The notes beneath the pieces were generated by a model that was given only the letters and a program-made list of their open reading frames with translations, searched no databases and had not been told where the DNA came from. Shown here piece by piece: positions 25,934 to 34,639 of a stretch of DNA of 64,000 nt; position 1 is the first letter of the stretch, and the number at the start of each line of letters is the position of its first letter. Source of the DNA: Paracoccus homiensis (GTDB lineage Bacteria; Pseudomonadota; Alphaproteobacteria; Rhodobacterales; Rhodobacteraceae); the NCBI RefSeq assembly GCF_900111675.1, contig NZ_FOHO01000004.1, forward strand, positions 1 through 64,000, in the 5' to 3' direction. Made by a program: the position numbers and the translations under genes.

Positions 25934-27022
25934 TCAGTGACCCTTCCAGACGTCGGACGGGACATAGACCTTGCCATCCGCCAGCTTGCGCGCGGTCCGC
26001 AAAAGACCTGCCGAATTCAGCGTGAAATGGTTGTTCATCTGGAAATCCAGCAGAACCTCGATCGTGCCCGAGGCGTGTTCCAGAACCACATTGGCCGGGC
26101 TTTCCGTCGGGCGCTGCAAAAGACCGTCGGCCACGGTTCCGGGGGTGAGCGCGCAAGAGGCAAGGCATTGCGACCCGGTCACCGCCATCGAAGGATGCGT
26201 GGTCCAGGGCATGAAATAGCGGGTCGCGATGGTGCCGCCGTTCCGCGCCGGGGCCAGAAGGCCGAATTTTGGCGTGACCGATTTCGACACGTCCCCCATG
26301 CCCATCGCCCGTCCGGCGCTGATACGGATCGATTCCATACGGGCGAAGAAATCGGCATTGGCGTCCAGTTCGGCAACGGTTTCATGGCCGGTCAGGCCGA
26401 AATCCTCGGCCCGCGCGATGACCATGGGCATGGCCACATCCATGCAGGTGACCTCGATCCCGTCGAAACGGTCGCGCAGATGTCCCGTCGGCAGAAACGC
26501 CCCGGTCGAGGATCCGACGACCCCCATGAAGTTCAGCGCGATCGGCGCGGCCGTGCCCGGCACCCCCGCAATCGCGACCGCGCCGTCATAGCGCGTCGCC
26601 CCGTCGGGCGTCTGGACGCGGGCCAGCACCCGTGCACCGGTGTTGACGGCACGGATCCGGACTTCGGTTTCCGTGCCGGTCGGCGCGACCAGCCCCATCT
26701 CGATCGCGGCGGGACCGACGCCCGACAGGATGTTGCCGCAGGTCGGCTTGAAATCGACCAGCCGATCCTGGACCGAGACCTGGGCGAAGAAATAATCCAC
26801 ATCTGCCCAGTCATCCTCTGACGGCGACAGCATCGCCACCTTGGTGGTCACGGCGACACCACCGCCGATCCCGTCGATATTGAGCGGATGCCCCGAGCCA
26901 AGCGCGGCCAGCAGCACCTGCGCCAGCATCTCTTGATCCTGCGGCAGGTCGGCGCGGTTGAAATAGGGCCCGCGCGATGTGCCGCCACGCATGAAGACGA
27001 AGGGAATGCCTGTCTGTGTCAT
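25934..27022 (-). CDS. PrpF-family isomerase (aconitate or 4-oxalomesaconate tautomerase-like)
   Basis: This 362-residue protein shows the PrpF/GalD signatures FVFMRGGTSRGPYF at the start, PTCGNILSGVGPAAIEMGL near residue 95, and NFMGVVGSSTGAFLPTG. The family shifts double bonds in tricarboxylates: 2-methylaconitate (PrpF), trans/cis-aconitate, or 4-oxalomesaconate (GalD). The neighbouring fused TctAB transporter and the TcuAB cluster favour an aconitate-type substrate. GalD function is possible, but no gallate or 4,5-cleavage genes are nearby. It lies 31 bases after tctA. Confidence 0.87.
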   Translation of the reverse strand: MTQTGIPFVFMRGGTSRGPYFNRADLPQDQEMLAQVLLAALGSGHPLNIDGIGGGVAVTTKVAMLSPSEDDWADVDYFFAQVSVQDRLVDFKPTCGNILSGVGPAAIEMGLVAPTGTETEVRIRAVNTGARVLARVQTPDGATRYDGAVAIAGVPGTAAPIALNFMGVVGSSTGAFLPTGHLRDRFDGIEVTCMDVAMPMVIARAEDFGLTGHETVAELDANADFFARMESIRISAGRAMGMGDVSKSVTPKFGLLAPARNGGTIATRYFMPWTTHPSMAVTGSQCLASCALTPGTVADGLLQRPTESPANVVLEHASGTIEVLLDFQMNNHFTLNSAGLLRTARKLADGKVYVPSDVWKGH

Positions 27023-27053
27023 GTCAAAGCCTTTCTTGGTGACGTGTGGCGGG

Positions 27054-29084
27054 TCATTTCAACGGCCAGGGCAGATCCACGGCGTCCTGCAGCAGCCCCG
27101 GCGGGAAATCGCGGTTCAGCGCACCGGCCATCACGCACATCAGCGCGATGCCGCAGGCCGTCAGGATCGCGGTCTTGGGCCAGCCCGCCTGGGCGCGGAC
27201 CCGCAGGAAGGCGATGAGGAAACCGAACAGCGCAAGGATGAAGCCAACCACATAGGTCGCCGCGATCAGCGCTCCGAACCAGGCCAGCGTGCCCCACAGC
27301 CCATAGGGCGCGTCGGCATCCTCGCCCGCCAGTTCCTTGTCGGCAAAGACGGCATCGGTTTCCGGTCGCAGGATCATCTGCACCAGCAGGATCAGCAGCG
27401 CGATCAGGGTGATCGCGCCAATGACCAACGGCACGATCTTGTCGGTCAGGTTATAGTCGGGGATCATGTTGGCGTTGATCAGAGCCGTGACGACATAGGC
27501 CATGATCACCATCAGAAAGACGATCGGCGCACGTTTTGACCCCGATTGCACCTCTCCCTCGGCCATGATCGACTTGGCCTGACGCAGGCCCAGCACGACC
27601 GACACCACGGTCACGATCAGCAACACGATCACGATGGGCGAGAACAGATAGCTGATCCCCGCGTCGAAGGAGTCGCGAAACCGGAAGGACGCGATCTGGA
27701 ACGCCTGGTTCGAGAATTTCTCGACCGGGTTCGACAGCACGAAACCGATCAGGAACGCCGGGCGCGACCAGTCGAACCGGCGCAGGAAGATGCCGATCAG
27801 ACCGATGGCGAACAGCGCCAGGATATCCTCGAAATTCTGGCCCGACTGGAACGCCGCAAAGCTGATCAGCATGAACAGGAACGGTGCCAGATAGGTGAAG
27901 CGGATCGTCGTCAGCCGCGCGATCCCGCCCGAGGCCGCGATGCACAGAAGCGTGCCGACGACATTGGCCAGAGCCAACAGCCAGACGATGGAATAGGTGA
28001 TGTCCAGATTGTCGCGCAGCATCGAGGGGCCGACCTCGATATCGCCTGATCCCAGCAGGGCGATGGCCCCGATGAAGATCGCCATCGATCCCGAACCGGG
28101 AATGCCGAACAGCAGCGTGGGGACCAGCCCGCCGCCCTCCTTGGCGTTGTTCGAGCTTTCAGGCCCGATTACGCCGCGAATCTCGCCCTTGCCGAAATTC
28201 GACTTGTCCTTGGTGGTCTGGACGGCATGGCCATAGGCGATCCAGTCCACGACCGATCCACCCAGACCGGGGATCACGCCGACAAGCACCCCGATCAGCG
28301 AACAGCGGATCGACAGCCATTTGTTCGCAACCCAGTCACGCACGCCTTCGCCCCAGCCCGCGCCCAGCTTGGCATCCTTGGCGATGGACCGGTCCTGCCG
28401 CAGCAGCGACACGATTTCCGGCACTGCAAAGATGCCCAGACCCACGATCACCAGTTGCAGCCCGTCGGTCAGATAGGGAATGTCATAGGTGGCCATGCGC
28501 AGGCTGCCGCCGGCATCCGCCTCGCCAATGGTGCCGATCAGCATGCCCAGCCCGGCCGCCGCCAGCCCCTTCAACGCCACGCGCCCCGCCAGAACCGCGA
28601 CCATCGACAGCCCAAGAACCGAGATCATCAGCATCTCGGGCAACCCGAATGCCAGAACCAGCGGTCGTGCCACCACGATGAACAGCGTCAGGAACAGCGC
28701 CCCGACCAGCCCGCCGAACAGCGACGAGGTAAAGGCCGCCGACAGCGCCCGCGCCGCCTGACCACGCTTGGCCAGCGGAAAGCCGTCCAGCACCGTCGCC
28801 TGCGAGGCCGAAGACCCCGGAATGCCCATCAGCACCGACGCGAAGGTATCCGAGGTCGGCACGACCGCGACCATCCCCACCATCAGCGCCAGCCCCAGAA
28901 CCGGGTCCAAGCCGAACATGAAGGGCAACAGCAGCGACAGGCCCGCGATCCCGCCCAGCCCCGGAAAGACGCCGACGGCCAGGCCCATGACAACCCCAAG
29001 CACCAGATAGCCCAGAACAACGGGTTGCAGAATAAGCGCCCATGCCTCGCCAAGGGCGGGCAGGGCGGTTGCGAAGAGTTCCAT
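27054..29084 (-). CDS. Fused TctA-TctB tricarboxylate transporter permease
   Basis: This 676-residue protein has an N-terminal TctA part (about 1-500) with GLAVGVFPGLGGIAGLSLLL, GVLVGVIPGLGGSVVDWIAY, VLMGIPGSSASQATVLDGFP and LVPTLLFGIPGSGSMAIF. Its C-terminal part (about 525-676) has four to five helices like TctB. The chosen ATG 29084 follows AAGGTGGG; a GTG at 29093 is also open. The fusion replaces separate TctB. It lies downstream of tctC (76 bases with a hairpin) and upstream of prpF. Confidence 0.9.
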   Translation of the reverse strand: MELFATALPALGEAWALILQPVVLGYLVLGVVMGLAVGVFPGLGGIAGLSLLLPFMFGLDPVLGLALMVGMVAVVPTSDTFASVLMGIPGSSASQATVLDGFPLAKRGQAARALSAAFTSSLFGGLVGALFLTLFIVVARPLVLAFGLPEMLMISVLGLSMVAVLAGRVALKGLAAAGLGMLIGTIGEADAGGSLRMATYDIPYLTDGLQLVIVGLGIFAVPEIVSLLRQDRSIAKDAKLGAGWGEGVRDWVANKWLSIRCSLIGVLVGVIPGLGGSVVDWIAYGHAVQTTKDKSNFGKGEIRGVIGPESSNNAKEGGGLVPTLLFGIPGSGSMAIFIGAIALLGSGDIEVGPSMLRDNLDITYSIVWLLALANVVGTLLCIAASGGIARLTTIRFTYLAPFLFMLISFAAFQSGQNFEDILALFAIGLIGIFLRRFDWSRPAFLIGFVLSNPVEKFSNQAFQIASFRFRDSFDAGISYLFSPIVIVLLIVTVVSVVLGLRQAKSIMAEGEVQSGSKRAPIVFLMVIMAYVVTALINANMIPDYNLTDKIVPLVIGAITLIALLILLVQMILRPETDAVFADKELAGEDADAPYGLWGTLAWFGALIAATYVVGFILALFGFLIAFLRVRAQAGWPKTAILTACGIALMCVMAGALNRDFPPGLLQDAVDLPWPLK

Positions 29085-29121
29085 CGCACCCACCTTGGAT
29101 TTTTCGGAAAAGGTAAAATGA

Positions 29122-29144
29122 GGCCCCGGTCCGATGCCGGGGCC
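29122..29144 (-). terminator. Hairpin between tctC and fused tctAB
   Basis: GGCCCCGG-(7)-CCGGGGCC is followed on the minus strand by TCATTTTACC. It sits just after the receptor gene and before the permease gene, so it may lower permease expression relative to the receptor or protect the receptor mRNA. The T-tract is short, so full termination is unlikely. Confidence 0.5.
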
Positions 29145-29159
29145 GTCAGGTGGCGTCGC

Positions 29160-30236
29160 TTATTTCAGCGAGACGCCATAGGCTTCCTGCAGCCAGTTCT
29201 GGACATAAGCCTTGGCCTCGTCCGATACGGTCGTGCCTTCCTTGGTGGCACGTTCCGCACCCGCGCCGACAAAGACCGGATATTCGCCGACCTGCTGGGT
29301 CGCGCGTTCCGCGAAATCGGGGCGGTTGCGGATGGCATCGAAAGCGTCCGAATAGGTCTGGGCCACGTCATCGGGCGTGCCTGCGGGCAGGAAGGCGATC
29401 TTCTGGACCGGGAAGCCTGCGATGAAGAAGGCTTTCCACGCATCCCATGCCTCGCCTTCGGTTTCGCAACCATCGGTGGCCTGGCAGACCTCCTTGAAGG
29501 TCGGAATGTCGGGGAAGGTCGGGTCGCGAACGATATTGCCGTCCTCGTCCAGCGCGCCCCAGGTCATCATCGGCACGGCCTTGCCCTGTGCGACCAGATC
29601 GGCCGAGGCGCCCAGATAGGCAGATGAGGTCTGGTAGTCGATCGTGGCCTCGCCGCGTTCGAACATCAGGCGGCCATCGCCGCGTCCCTTGATCCCGAAG
29701 ACCGGTTCGACATTCATGCCCAGCATTTCCCAGGCCAGCAGCGGCACCAGGTCAAGCCGCGTCGCCCCCTGCGATCCGTAGATGAAATTGGTACCCTTCA
29801 GCCCGTTGGCCGAACCGTCGAATTTCTCGCCATCGGTGGGGTTCAGATATGCCACGCCGCCGGTGCCCGATGCCATGACCGGCACCCAGTCGCTGTATTC
29901 ATAGCGCACCCGCGGATCGCCCAGCAGATAGGGGAACTGGGTCGAACCCGAGGTGCCGAAAAGCAGCGTGCCTTCCTCGTGTTCCTGTTCTTGGAACCAG
30001 TTGGCCCCCTTGGTCGAACCGGCGCCGGGCATGAATTTGACCACGACGGTCGGATTGCCGGGCAGTTCCTCGGACAGAAGCGGGGCAAAGAAGTTGGCCC
30101 ATTTCGCCGAACCGCCGGTTTCCGAGAAGGGGATGACCCATTCGATCGTCTTGCCGGACAGGTCGACCTCTGCCATGGCCGGGGCTGCGATCAGGGTGGC
30201 TGCCGCAACCGAGGCTGCGAGTTGCTTGATGGTCAT
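29160..30236 (-). CDS. Tripartite tricarboxylate transporter receptor (TctC family)
   Basis: This 358-residue periplasmic receptor has a signal peptide MTIKQLAASVAAATLIAAPAMA and the Bug-type core IEWVIPFSETGGSAKWANFF, VVVKFMPGAGSTKGAN. ATG 30236 fits; a longer frame to 30599 covers the divergent regulator start and is not coding. It contains a Cys pair near its C-terminus (FKEVCQATDGCETEG) that may form a disulfide. First gene of the six-gene operon and likely induced by the divergent TctDE-like system. Confidence 0.9.
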   Translation of the reverse strand: MTIKQLAASVAAATLIAAPAMAEVDLSGKTIEWVIPFSETGGSAKWANFFAPLLSEELPGNPTVVVKFMPGAGSTKGANWFQEQEHEEGTLLFGTSGSTQFPYLLGDPRVRYEYSDWVPVMASGTGGVAYLNPTDGEKFDGSANGLKGTNFIYGSQGATRLDLVPLLAWEMLGMNVEPVFGIKGRGDGRLMFERGEATIDYQTSSAYLGASADLVAQGKAVPMMTWGALDEDGNIVRDPTFPDIPTFKEVCQATDGCETEGEAWDAWKAFFIAGFPVQKIAFLPAGTPDDVAQTYSDAFDAIRNRPDFAERATQQVGEYPVFVGAGAERATKEGTTVSDEAKAYVQNWLQEAYGVSLK

Positions 30237-30381
30237 TGGTATCCTCCCGTAGACCTGTTCGCGTCCGGTATGTCCGGTCGCCATGTTTTTTCTTGCAAGG
30301 GAAGTGATTCCCTCCTCCAACATCGGCAGCATGCCGTCCGAACCTTGCGCGAAACTTGCGCAACATGACAAAGAAGTAATC

Positions 30382-31053
30382 ATGCGCATCGCCGTCATCG
30401 AAGATAACGAGGCCCTGGCCCATGGCATTGCCTCCCGGCTCAGGGATCGCGGCCATGCGGTGGATCTGTTGCATGACGGGGCGGATGCCGATGCGTTCCT
30501 GTCACAAGAGGGTGCCGATATCGTCGTTCTGGATATCAACCTGCCGGGGATGGACGGGCTGGGCGTGTTGCGGGCGCTGCGCCGTCGCGGGGACAGCACG
30601 CCGGTGATACTGCTGACCGCACGTTCCGAAACCGCCGAGCGGGTGACAGGGCTGGATGCCGGCGCGGACGACTATCTGACCAAGCCGTTCGAAATGGATG
30701 AGTTGGAGGCAAGGCTGCGGGCCATGGCCCGTCGCAAGAACCTTGAATTTGCTGCGCGCGACAGCCTGGGCGCGCTGATCTTCGACCGCACCAGCCGGCA
30801 GTTGCTGAACCAGGAACAGCCGCTGGACATTCCGCGCAAGGAAATCGCGACGCTGGAATGCCTGCTGGAACGGCGCGGGCGGATCGTGTCCAAGACGCAG
30901 CTGATCACCCATGTCTACGGAACCGGGTCGGATGCCGAGGACAGCGCGATCGAGCCGCATGTCTCGCGGCTGCGCAAACGGCTGGAACCCTATGGGATCC
31001 GCATCAAGACGGCGCGTGGCCTTGGCTACATGCTCGAGGTCGATGGCGCATGA
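30382..31053 (+). CDS. OmpR-family response regulator (TctD-like)
   Basis: This 223-residue regulator has a receiver domain (phosphoacceptor in VVLDINLPGMDG, Lys in DDYLTKPFE) and a C-terminal winged helix (TLECLLERRGRIVSKTQLIT, SAIEPHVSRLRKRLEPYGI). ATG 30382 follows AAAGAAG. It overlaps the sensor gene by four bases (ATGA). It is divergent from tctC. In Salmonella TctD controls tctCBA, so this pair probably senses the ligand of the neighbouring TTT operon. Confidence 0.92.
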   Translation: MRIAVIEDNEALAHGIASRLRDRGHAVDLLHDGADADAFLSQEGADIVVLDINLPGMDGLGVLRALRRRGDSTPVILLTARSETAERVTGLDAGADDYLTKPFEMDELEARLRAMARRKNLEFAARDSLGALIFDRTSRQLLNQEQPLDIPRKEIATLECLLERRGRIVSKTQLITHVYGTGSDAEDSAIEPHVSRLRKRLEPYGIRIKTARGLGYMLEVDGA

Positions 31054-32411
31054 AGGCGATGTCGCTGCGTCTGCGGCTTATCCTTGTGATCCTGCCGCCG
31101 CTTCTGGTCGTGTCGGTGCTGCTGGGCATCTGGCGGATCGACGTGGCGCAGCGAACTACCGAGGAACTGTTCGACCGCAGCCTGCTGGCGGCCGGGCTGG
31201 CGATTGCCCGCGATGTGGCGATTTCGGAAGGTGATGCGTTGTCGCCCAGCACGCGGCGGTTCATCTCTGACGCCGGAGGGGGCGAGGTGTTCTATCACGT
31301 CACCGGGCCGGGGGGCATCTATGTCACGGGATACGCCTATCCGCCGCGCCCGGATCGTCGGTTGCCGCGCGACATTCCCAATTACTACATGGCCGATTAC
31401 CGGGGCGAGCCAATGCGCGTGCTGCGGATGTTCGAAACCCGCACCATCGACAACCTGACCGGCGAGACGGTCGTGACCATCTGGCAGCGCGTCAGCGACA
31501 GGCAGGCGTTTGCGCGCGATCTGGCCTTGCGGGCGGCGGCGCTGATCGGCGGGCTGATGATCGCGCTGGCACTGGTGATCTGGTTCGGGGTCAATCTTGG
31601 TCTGAGGCCGCTGAACGATCTGCAACAGGCCATCCGCCAACGCTCGCCCGATGATCTGGCCAGCATTCGCCGCCCGGTCCCCAAAGAGGTGCGCGGGGTG
31701 GTCTTCACGCTGAACCGGCTTCTGGGGCAGGTCAGGGACAGCATCGCCGCGCATCAGGCGTTCATTTCGGATGCCGCGCATCAATTGCGCAACCCGGCCT
31801 CGGCGCTGCTGGCCCTGGCCGAAACCTTGCCCGATGTCAGTGACCCCGATCAACGCAGGCGGCACGAAGCAGAGTTGATCCAGGCGGCCCGTGCCTCGGC
31901 CCGTCTGGCGGAACAGCTGCTGTCGCTGGAACGGCTGCGCTATGACAGGAACAAGCCGCCCGAACGGTTCGACCTGAACCCGCGGATCGAACAGATCTGC
32001 CGCAGGATCGGCCCTGTCGCGCTTGCGCGTGATCTGGATTTTTCCATGTCCACGGTCGATCAACCGCTGATCGTGACGGGGGATGCCGTGCTGATCGGCG
32101 AGGCGATCACCAATCTTGTCGAAAATGCGCTGCGTCATGGCGGGTCCGACATGACCGCCATATCGGTCCGTGCATCCGTGCAGGACGATGCCGCAGTCAT
32201 AGAGGTGCAGGATGACGGCATCGGCATTCCCCCCGAGCTGGTGGAAACCGCGTTCCGACGTTTTTCCCAGCTGCGCAATGGTGAAGGCTCGGGGCTGGGC
32301 CTCGCCATCGTCGAACAGGTCGCACGGAAACATGGCGGCATGGTCCGCATGGTGCCGACCGGGCAGGGAACCTGCATGCGCCTGACCTTTCCGCTGGCCC
32401 AAGTCCACTGA
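31050..32411 (+). CDS. Sensor histidine kinase (TctE-like)
   Basis: This 453-residue membrane kinase has two membrane helices (about 9-29 and 165-185) around a 130-residue periplasmic sensor, then HAMP-like RPLNDLQQAIRQRSPDD, DHp domain FISDAAHQLRNPASALLALA (phosphoacceptor His) and ATPase motifs NLVENALRHGG, DDGIGIPPE and GSGLGLAIV. ATGA overlap with the regulator indicates coupling. The H-box has N rather than T after QLR, and the protein lacks an extra receiver, as for TctE/QseC-type kinases. Confidence 0.92.
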   Translation: MKAMSLRLRLILVILPPLLVVSVLLGIWRIDVAQRTTEELFDRSLLAAGLAIARDVAISEGDALSPSTRRFISDAGGGEVFYHVTGPGGIYVTGYAYPPRPDRRLPRDIPNYYMADYRGEPMRVLRMFETRTIDNLTGETVVTIWQRVSDRQAFARDLALRAAALIGGLMIALALVIWFGVNLGLRPLNDLQQAIRQRSPDDLASIRRPVPKEVRGVVFTLNRLLGQVRDSIAAHQAFISDAAHQLRNPASALLALAETLPDVSDPDQRRRHEAELIQAARASARLAEQLLSLERLRYDRNKPPERFDLNPRIEQICRRIGPVALARDLDFSMSTVDQPLIVTGDAVLIGEAITNLVENALRHGGSDMTAISVRASVQDDAAVIEVQDDGIGIPPELVETAFRRFSQLRNGEGSGLGLAIVEQVARKHGGMVRMVPTGQGTCMRLTFPLAQVH

Positions 32412-32438
32412 ACCCGCGCCCGTCGGTGGGACAGGGCT

Positions 32439-32520
32439 AGTAATAGTGTAACATTTTTTGCGACCCCCCTCTTGCGACAGGTTGGCGGCGGGCGTAATTA
32501 GTGTAACGATATAACATTTA
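32439..32520 (+). promoter_or_regulatory. Possible Zur operators before the COG0523 gene
   Basis: The motif TAGTGTAAC occurs twice, as TAATAGTGTAACATT (32441-32455) and TAATTAGTGTAACGATATAACATT (32495-32518). In the second, TGTAAC and TATAACA form an imperfect dyad that resembles the TGTTAT-ATAACA type of alphaproteobacterial Zur site. The second copy ends 12 bases before the ATG, so a bound repressor would block transcription or initiation. Zur control of COG0523 genes is common. Assignment is by resemblance. Confidence 0.5.
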
Positions 32521-32529
32521 GAGGATGCC

Positions 32530-33753
32530 ATGCCAGATACACGCCCCGCTGGCGACCAGCGCCTTCCCGTGACTGTCCTGTCCGGCTTTCTGGGCGCGGG
32601 CAAGACGACGCTGCTGAACCATGTGCTGAACAACCGCGACGGTCGCCGCGTCGCGGTCATCGTCAATGATATGTCCGAGGTGAATATCGACGCCGATCTG
32701 GTTCGCGAGGGGACCGAACTGTCGCGTTCCGACGAAAAGCTCGTCGAGATGACCAATGGCTGCATCTGCTGCACCCTGCGCGACGACCTGCTGGTCGAGG
32801 TCGGTCGCCTGGCCCGCGAAGGGCGTTTTGACTATCTGCTGATCGAATCGACCGGTATCGCCGAACCATTGCCGGTCGCCGCCACATTCGATTTCCGCGA
32901 CGAGAACGGCGACAGCCTGTCCGATGTCGCGCGGTTGGACACGATGGTCACCGTGGTCGATGCCGTGAACCTGACGCAGGATTTTTCCAGCCACGACTTC
33001 ATTGCCGATCGCGGCGAGTCGCTTGGCGAGGAAGACGAGCGCACATTGGTCGACCTGCTGACCGATCAGATGGAATTCGCCGATGTGATTGTGCTGAACA
33101 AGGCGACCGAGGCCGGGGCCGTACGGCTGGATCAGGCCCGCAAGATCGTCCGCGCGCTGAACCCCGATGCCCGGCTGATCGAGACCGATTTCAGCCGTGT
33201 GTCGGGCGATGCGATCTTCGACACCGGCCTGTTCGATTTCGACAAGGCGCATATGCACCCGATGTGGGCCAAAGAGCTTTACGGCTTTCAGGAACATATC
33301 CCTGAAACCGAAGAATACGGCATCTCGTCCTTCGTCTACCGGGCGCGCAAACCTTTCCATCCGCAAAAGATCCATGCGGTTCTGAACGGTGATCTTCCCG
33401 GCGTCATCCGCGCCAAGGGCCACTTGTGGATCGCCAGCCGCCCGAACTGGGCGGTCGAATTCAGCCTTGCCGGGGCGATTTCGACCGTGAAGCCGCTTGG
33501 CGGATGGTGGGCTTCGGTCCCGCAGGATCGCTGGCCGGATCATCCGCAGGCGATGGAGGAACTGGAAAAGAACTGGGTCGAACCCTGGGGGGACCGCCGT
33601 CAGGAGTTGGTCTTCATCGGCGCCGGAATGGACCCGGCTGCGATCACGGCCGCGCTGGACGCGGCATTGGTCGATGCGTTGGACTTCACCCCGCAGGTCT
33701 GGGCGCAGTTGCCTGACCCGTTCCCCCAGTGGGGCCATCGCAACGTCGCATAG
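32530..33753 (+). CDS. COG0523 GTPase, putative zinc metallochaperone
   Basis: This 407-residue G3E GTPase has Walker A GFLGAGKT (19-26), the metal-binding GCICCTL (77-83), Walker B-like [13 protein letters not shown] and NKAT (NKxD variant). The C-terminal CobW_C domain is at about 280-400. Family members deliver zinc, cobalt or nickel to client enzymes. The two zinc-response-like repeats upstream suggest the zinc group (ZagA/YciC type). ATG follows AGAGGATGCC. The C-terminal half lacks a His-rich tail. Confidence 0.9.
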   Translation: MPDTRPAGDQRLPVTVLSGFLGAGKTTLLNHVLNNRDGRRVAVIVNDMSEVNIDADLVREGTELSRSDEKLVEMTNGCICCTLRDDLLVEVGRLAREGRFDYLLIESTGIAEPLPVAATFDFRDENGDSLSDVARLDTMVTVVDAVNLTQDFSSHDFIADRGESLGEEDERTLVDLLTDQMEFADVIVLNKATEAGAVRLDQARKIVRALNPDARLIETDFSRVSGDAIFDTGLFDFDKAHMHPMWAKELYGFQEHIPETEEYGISSFVYRARKPFHPQKIHAVLNGDLPGVIRAKGHLWIASRPNWAVEFSLAGAISTVKPLGGWWASVPQDRWPDHPQAMEELEKNWVEPWGDRRQELVFIGAGMDPAAITAALDAALVDALDFTPQVWAQLPDPFPQWGHRNVA

Positions 33754-33834
33754 ATCCGGCGCGTCTTGCCGACCGATCAATCCTGCCGTTTCCTGATCGG
33801 TCGGCTATCCGAAACAGATTTTACGAGGGACGTC

Positions 33835-34164
33835 TTGGCCGCCCGAAATCTTGCCACATCCCTGAAATGCCGCAACAATATCCGTCCGATGGACCGGTAT
33901 GACCGCCTGCCGCCGGAACTGCGCCGCTGGATCACGACCGCCGCCCTGCCGTGGAGCGCAAGTTCGGTCCTGCGGCTATGGTCGCGGTTGCATCGCGAGA
34001 CCGGCGGCGATGTCGCGGCCATGACCGCCGGTCTGGATCAGGCAGAGCGCCGGATGCTGGACCGTGACAGGAAAGCGATCTGGGGGGCGGATTATCCGAA
34101 TGCAGCCACGGGGACGGGGCGGGCGGTCACCGCCCGGAACAGGCTGGCATCGTTTGCCGAGTGA
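33835..34164 (+). CDS. DUF6525-like small protein
   Basis: The chosen start is TTG 33835, preceded by GAGGGA at ideal spacing. The 109-residue protein begins LAARNLATSLKCRNNIRP and continues with MDRYDRLPPELRRWITTAAL, PWSASSVLRLW and LDQAERRMLDRDRKAIWG. This resembles short proteins of the DUF6525 type found in Rhodobacteraceae, without known function. No membrane helix or signal. A longer frame begins at 33766 but has no RBS. It follows COG0523 by about 80 bases. Confidence 0.7.
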   Translation: MAARNLATSLKCRNNIRPMDRYDRLPPELRRWITTAALPWSASSVLRLWSRLHRETGGDVAAMTAGLDQAERRMLDRDRKAIWGADYPNAATGTGRAVTARNRLASFAE

Positions 34165-34232
34165 TCGGCACCGACCTGCCCACGCCCCTGCATGGTTGAG
34201 GCGGTCAACGGCCTGTTTCCGCGCCGCGATGA

Positions 34233-34520
34233 TCAGATGACCGCCAAATACTCGGCCGAGACATAGCCCGACACCCGCGGCGTGTCGGCCAGATAGACCC
34301 GGCACCATGTTCTGCCCTCGACCGGGGCACAGGTCTGGCGGACCAGACGCGTGCCATCGGGAAGGCCCATGATCACCTCATGGTCCAGACCAGGGCCTGT
34401 GCGCAGCTTCAACAGGTCGTCCGGCCCCGCGCCCTTGACCATCACCCGTCCGTCCGGCGCGACGCCGCAGGCTGCGACAAGAAGAAAGCCCAGAAGGGGC
34501 GCGAGTTTGGCTTTGCTCAT
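34233..34520 (-). CDS. SH3-domain lipoprotein
   Basis: This 95-residue protein has a lipoprotein signal MSKAKLAPLLGFLLVAAC with the modified Cys at 18. It then has one bacterial SH3 domain (LLKLRTGPGLDHEVIMGLPDG, TWCRVYLADTPRVSGYVS). Such domains bind peptidoglycan or periplasmic partners. GAGGAT lies upstream of ATG 34520. A single-gene unit between the DUF6525-like gene and the methyltransferase. Confidence 0.85.
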   Translation of the reverse strand: MSKAKLAPLLGFLLVAACGVAPDGRVMVKGAGPDDLLKLRTGPGLDHEVIMGLPDGTRLVRQTCAPVEGRTWCRVYLADTPRVSGYVSAEYLAVI

Positions 34521-34639
34521 ATTCGATCCTCGTTCGTGTCTTGTTTTGCGGCTTGCGCGTTCTGCGGCGCATGTCATTGAAAGTTGACCACGAAACGGGC
34601 GTGCGGTCGAGGGATCAGTGGTTGCCCATCGCCGCAGAT

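Noticed and set aside
25934-27022. GalD of a gallate / 4,5-cleavage pathway
   Set aside because: No ring-cleavage, hydratase or LigJ/K type genes are adjacent; the RraA-like gene is over 20 kb away and lacks its Arg. Kept only as an alternative.
30237-30599. N-terminal extension of the tctC frame to 30599
   Set aside because: Would overlap the response regulator; the Sec signal starts exactly at 30236.
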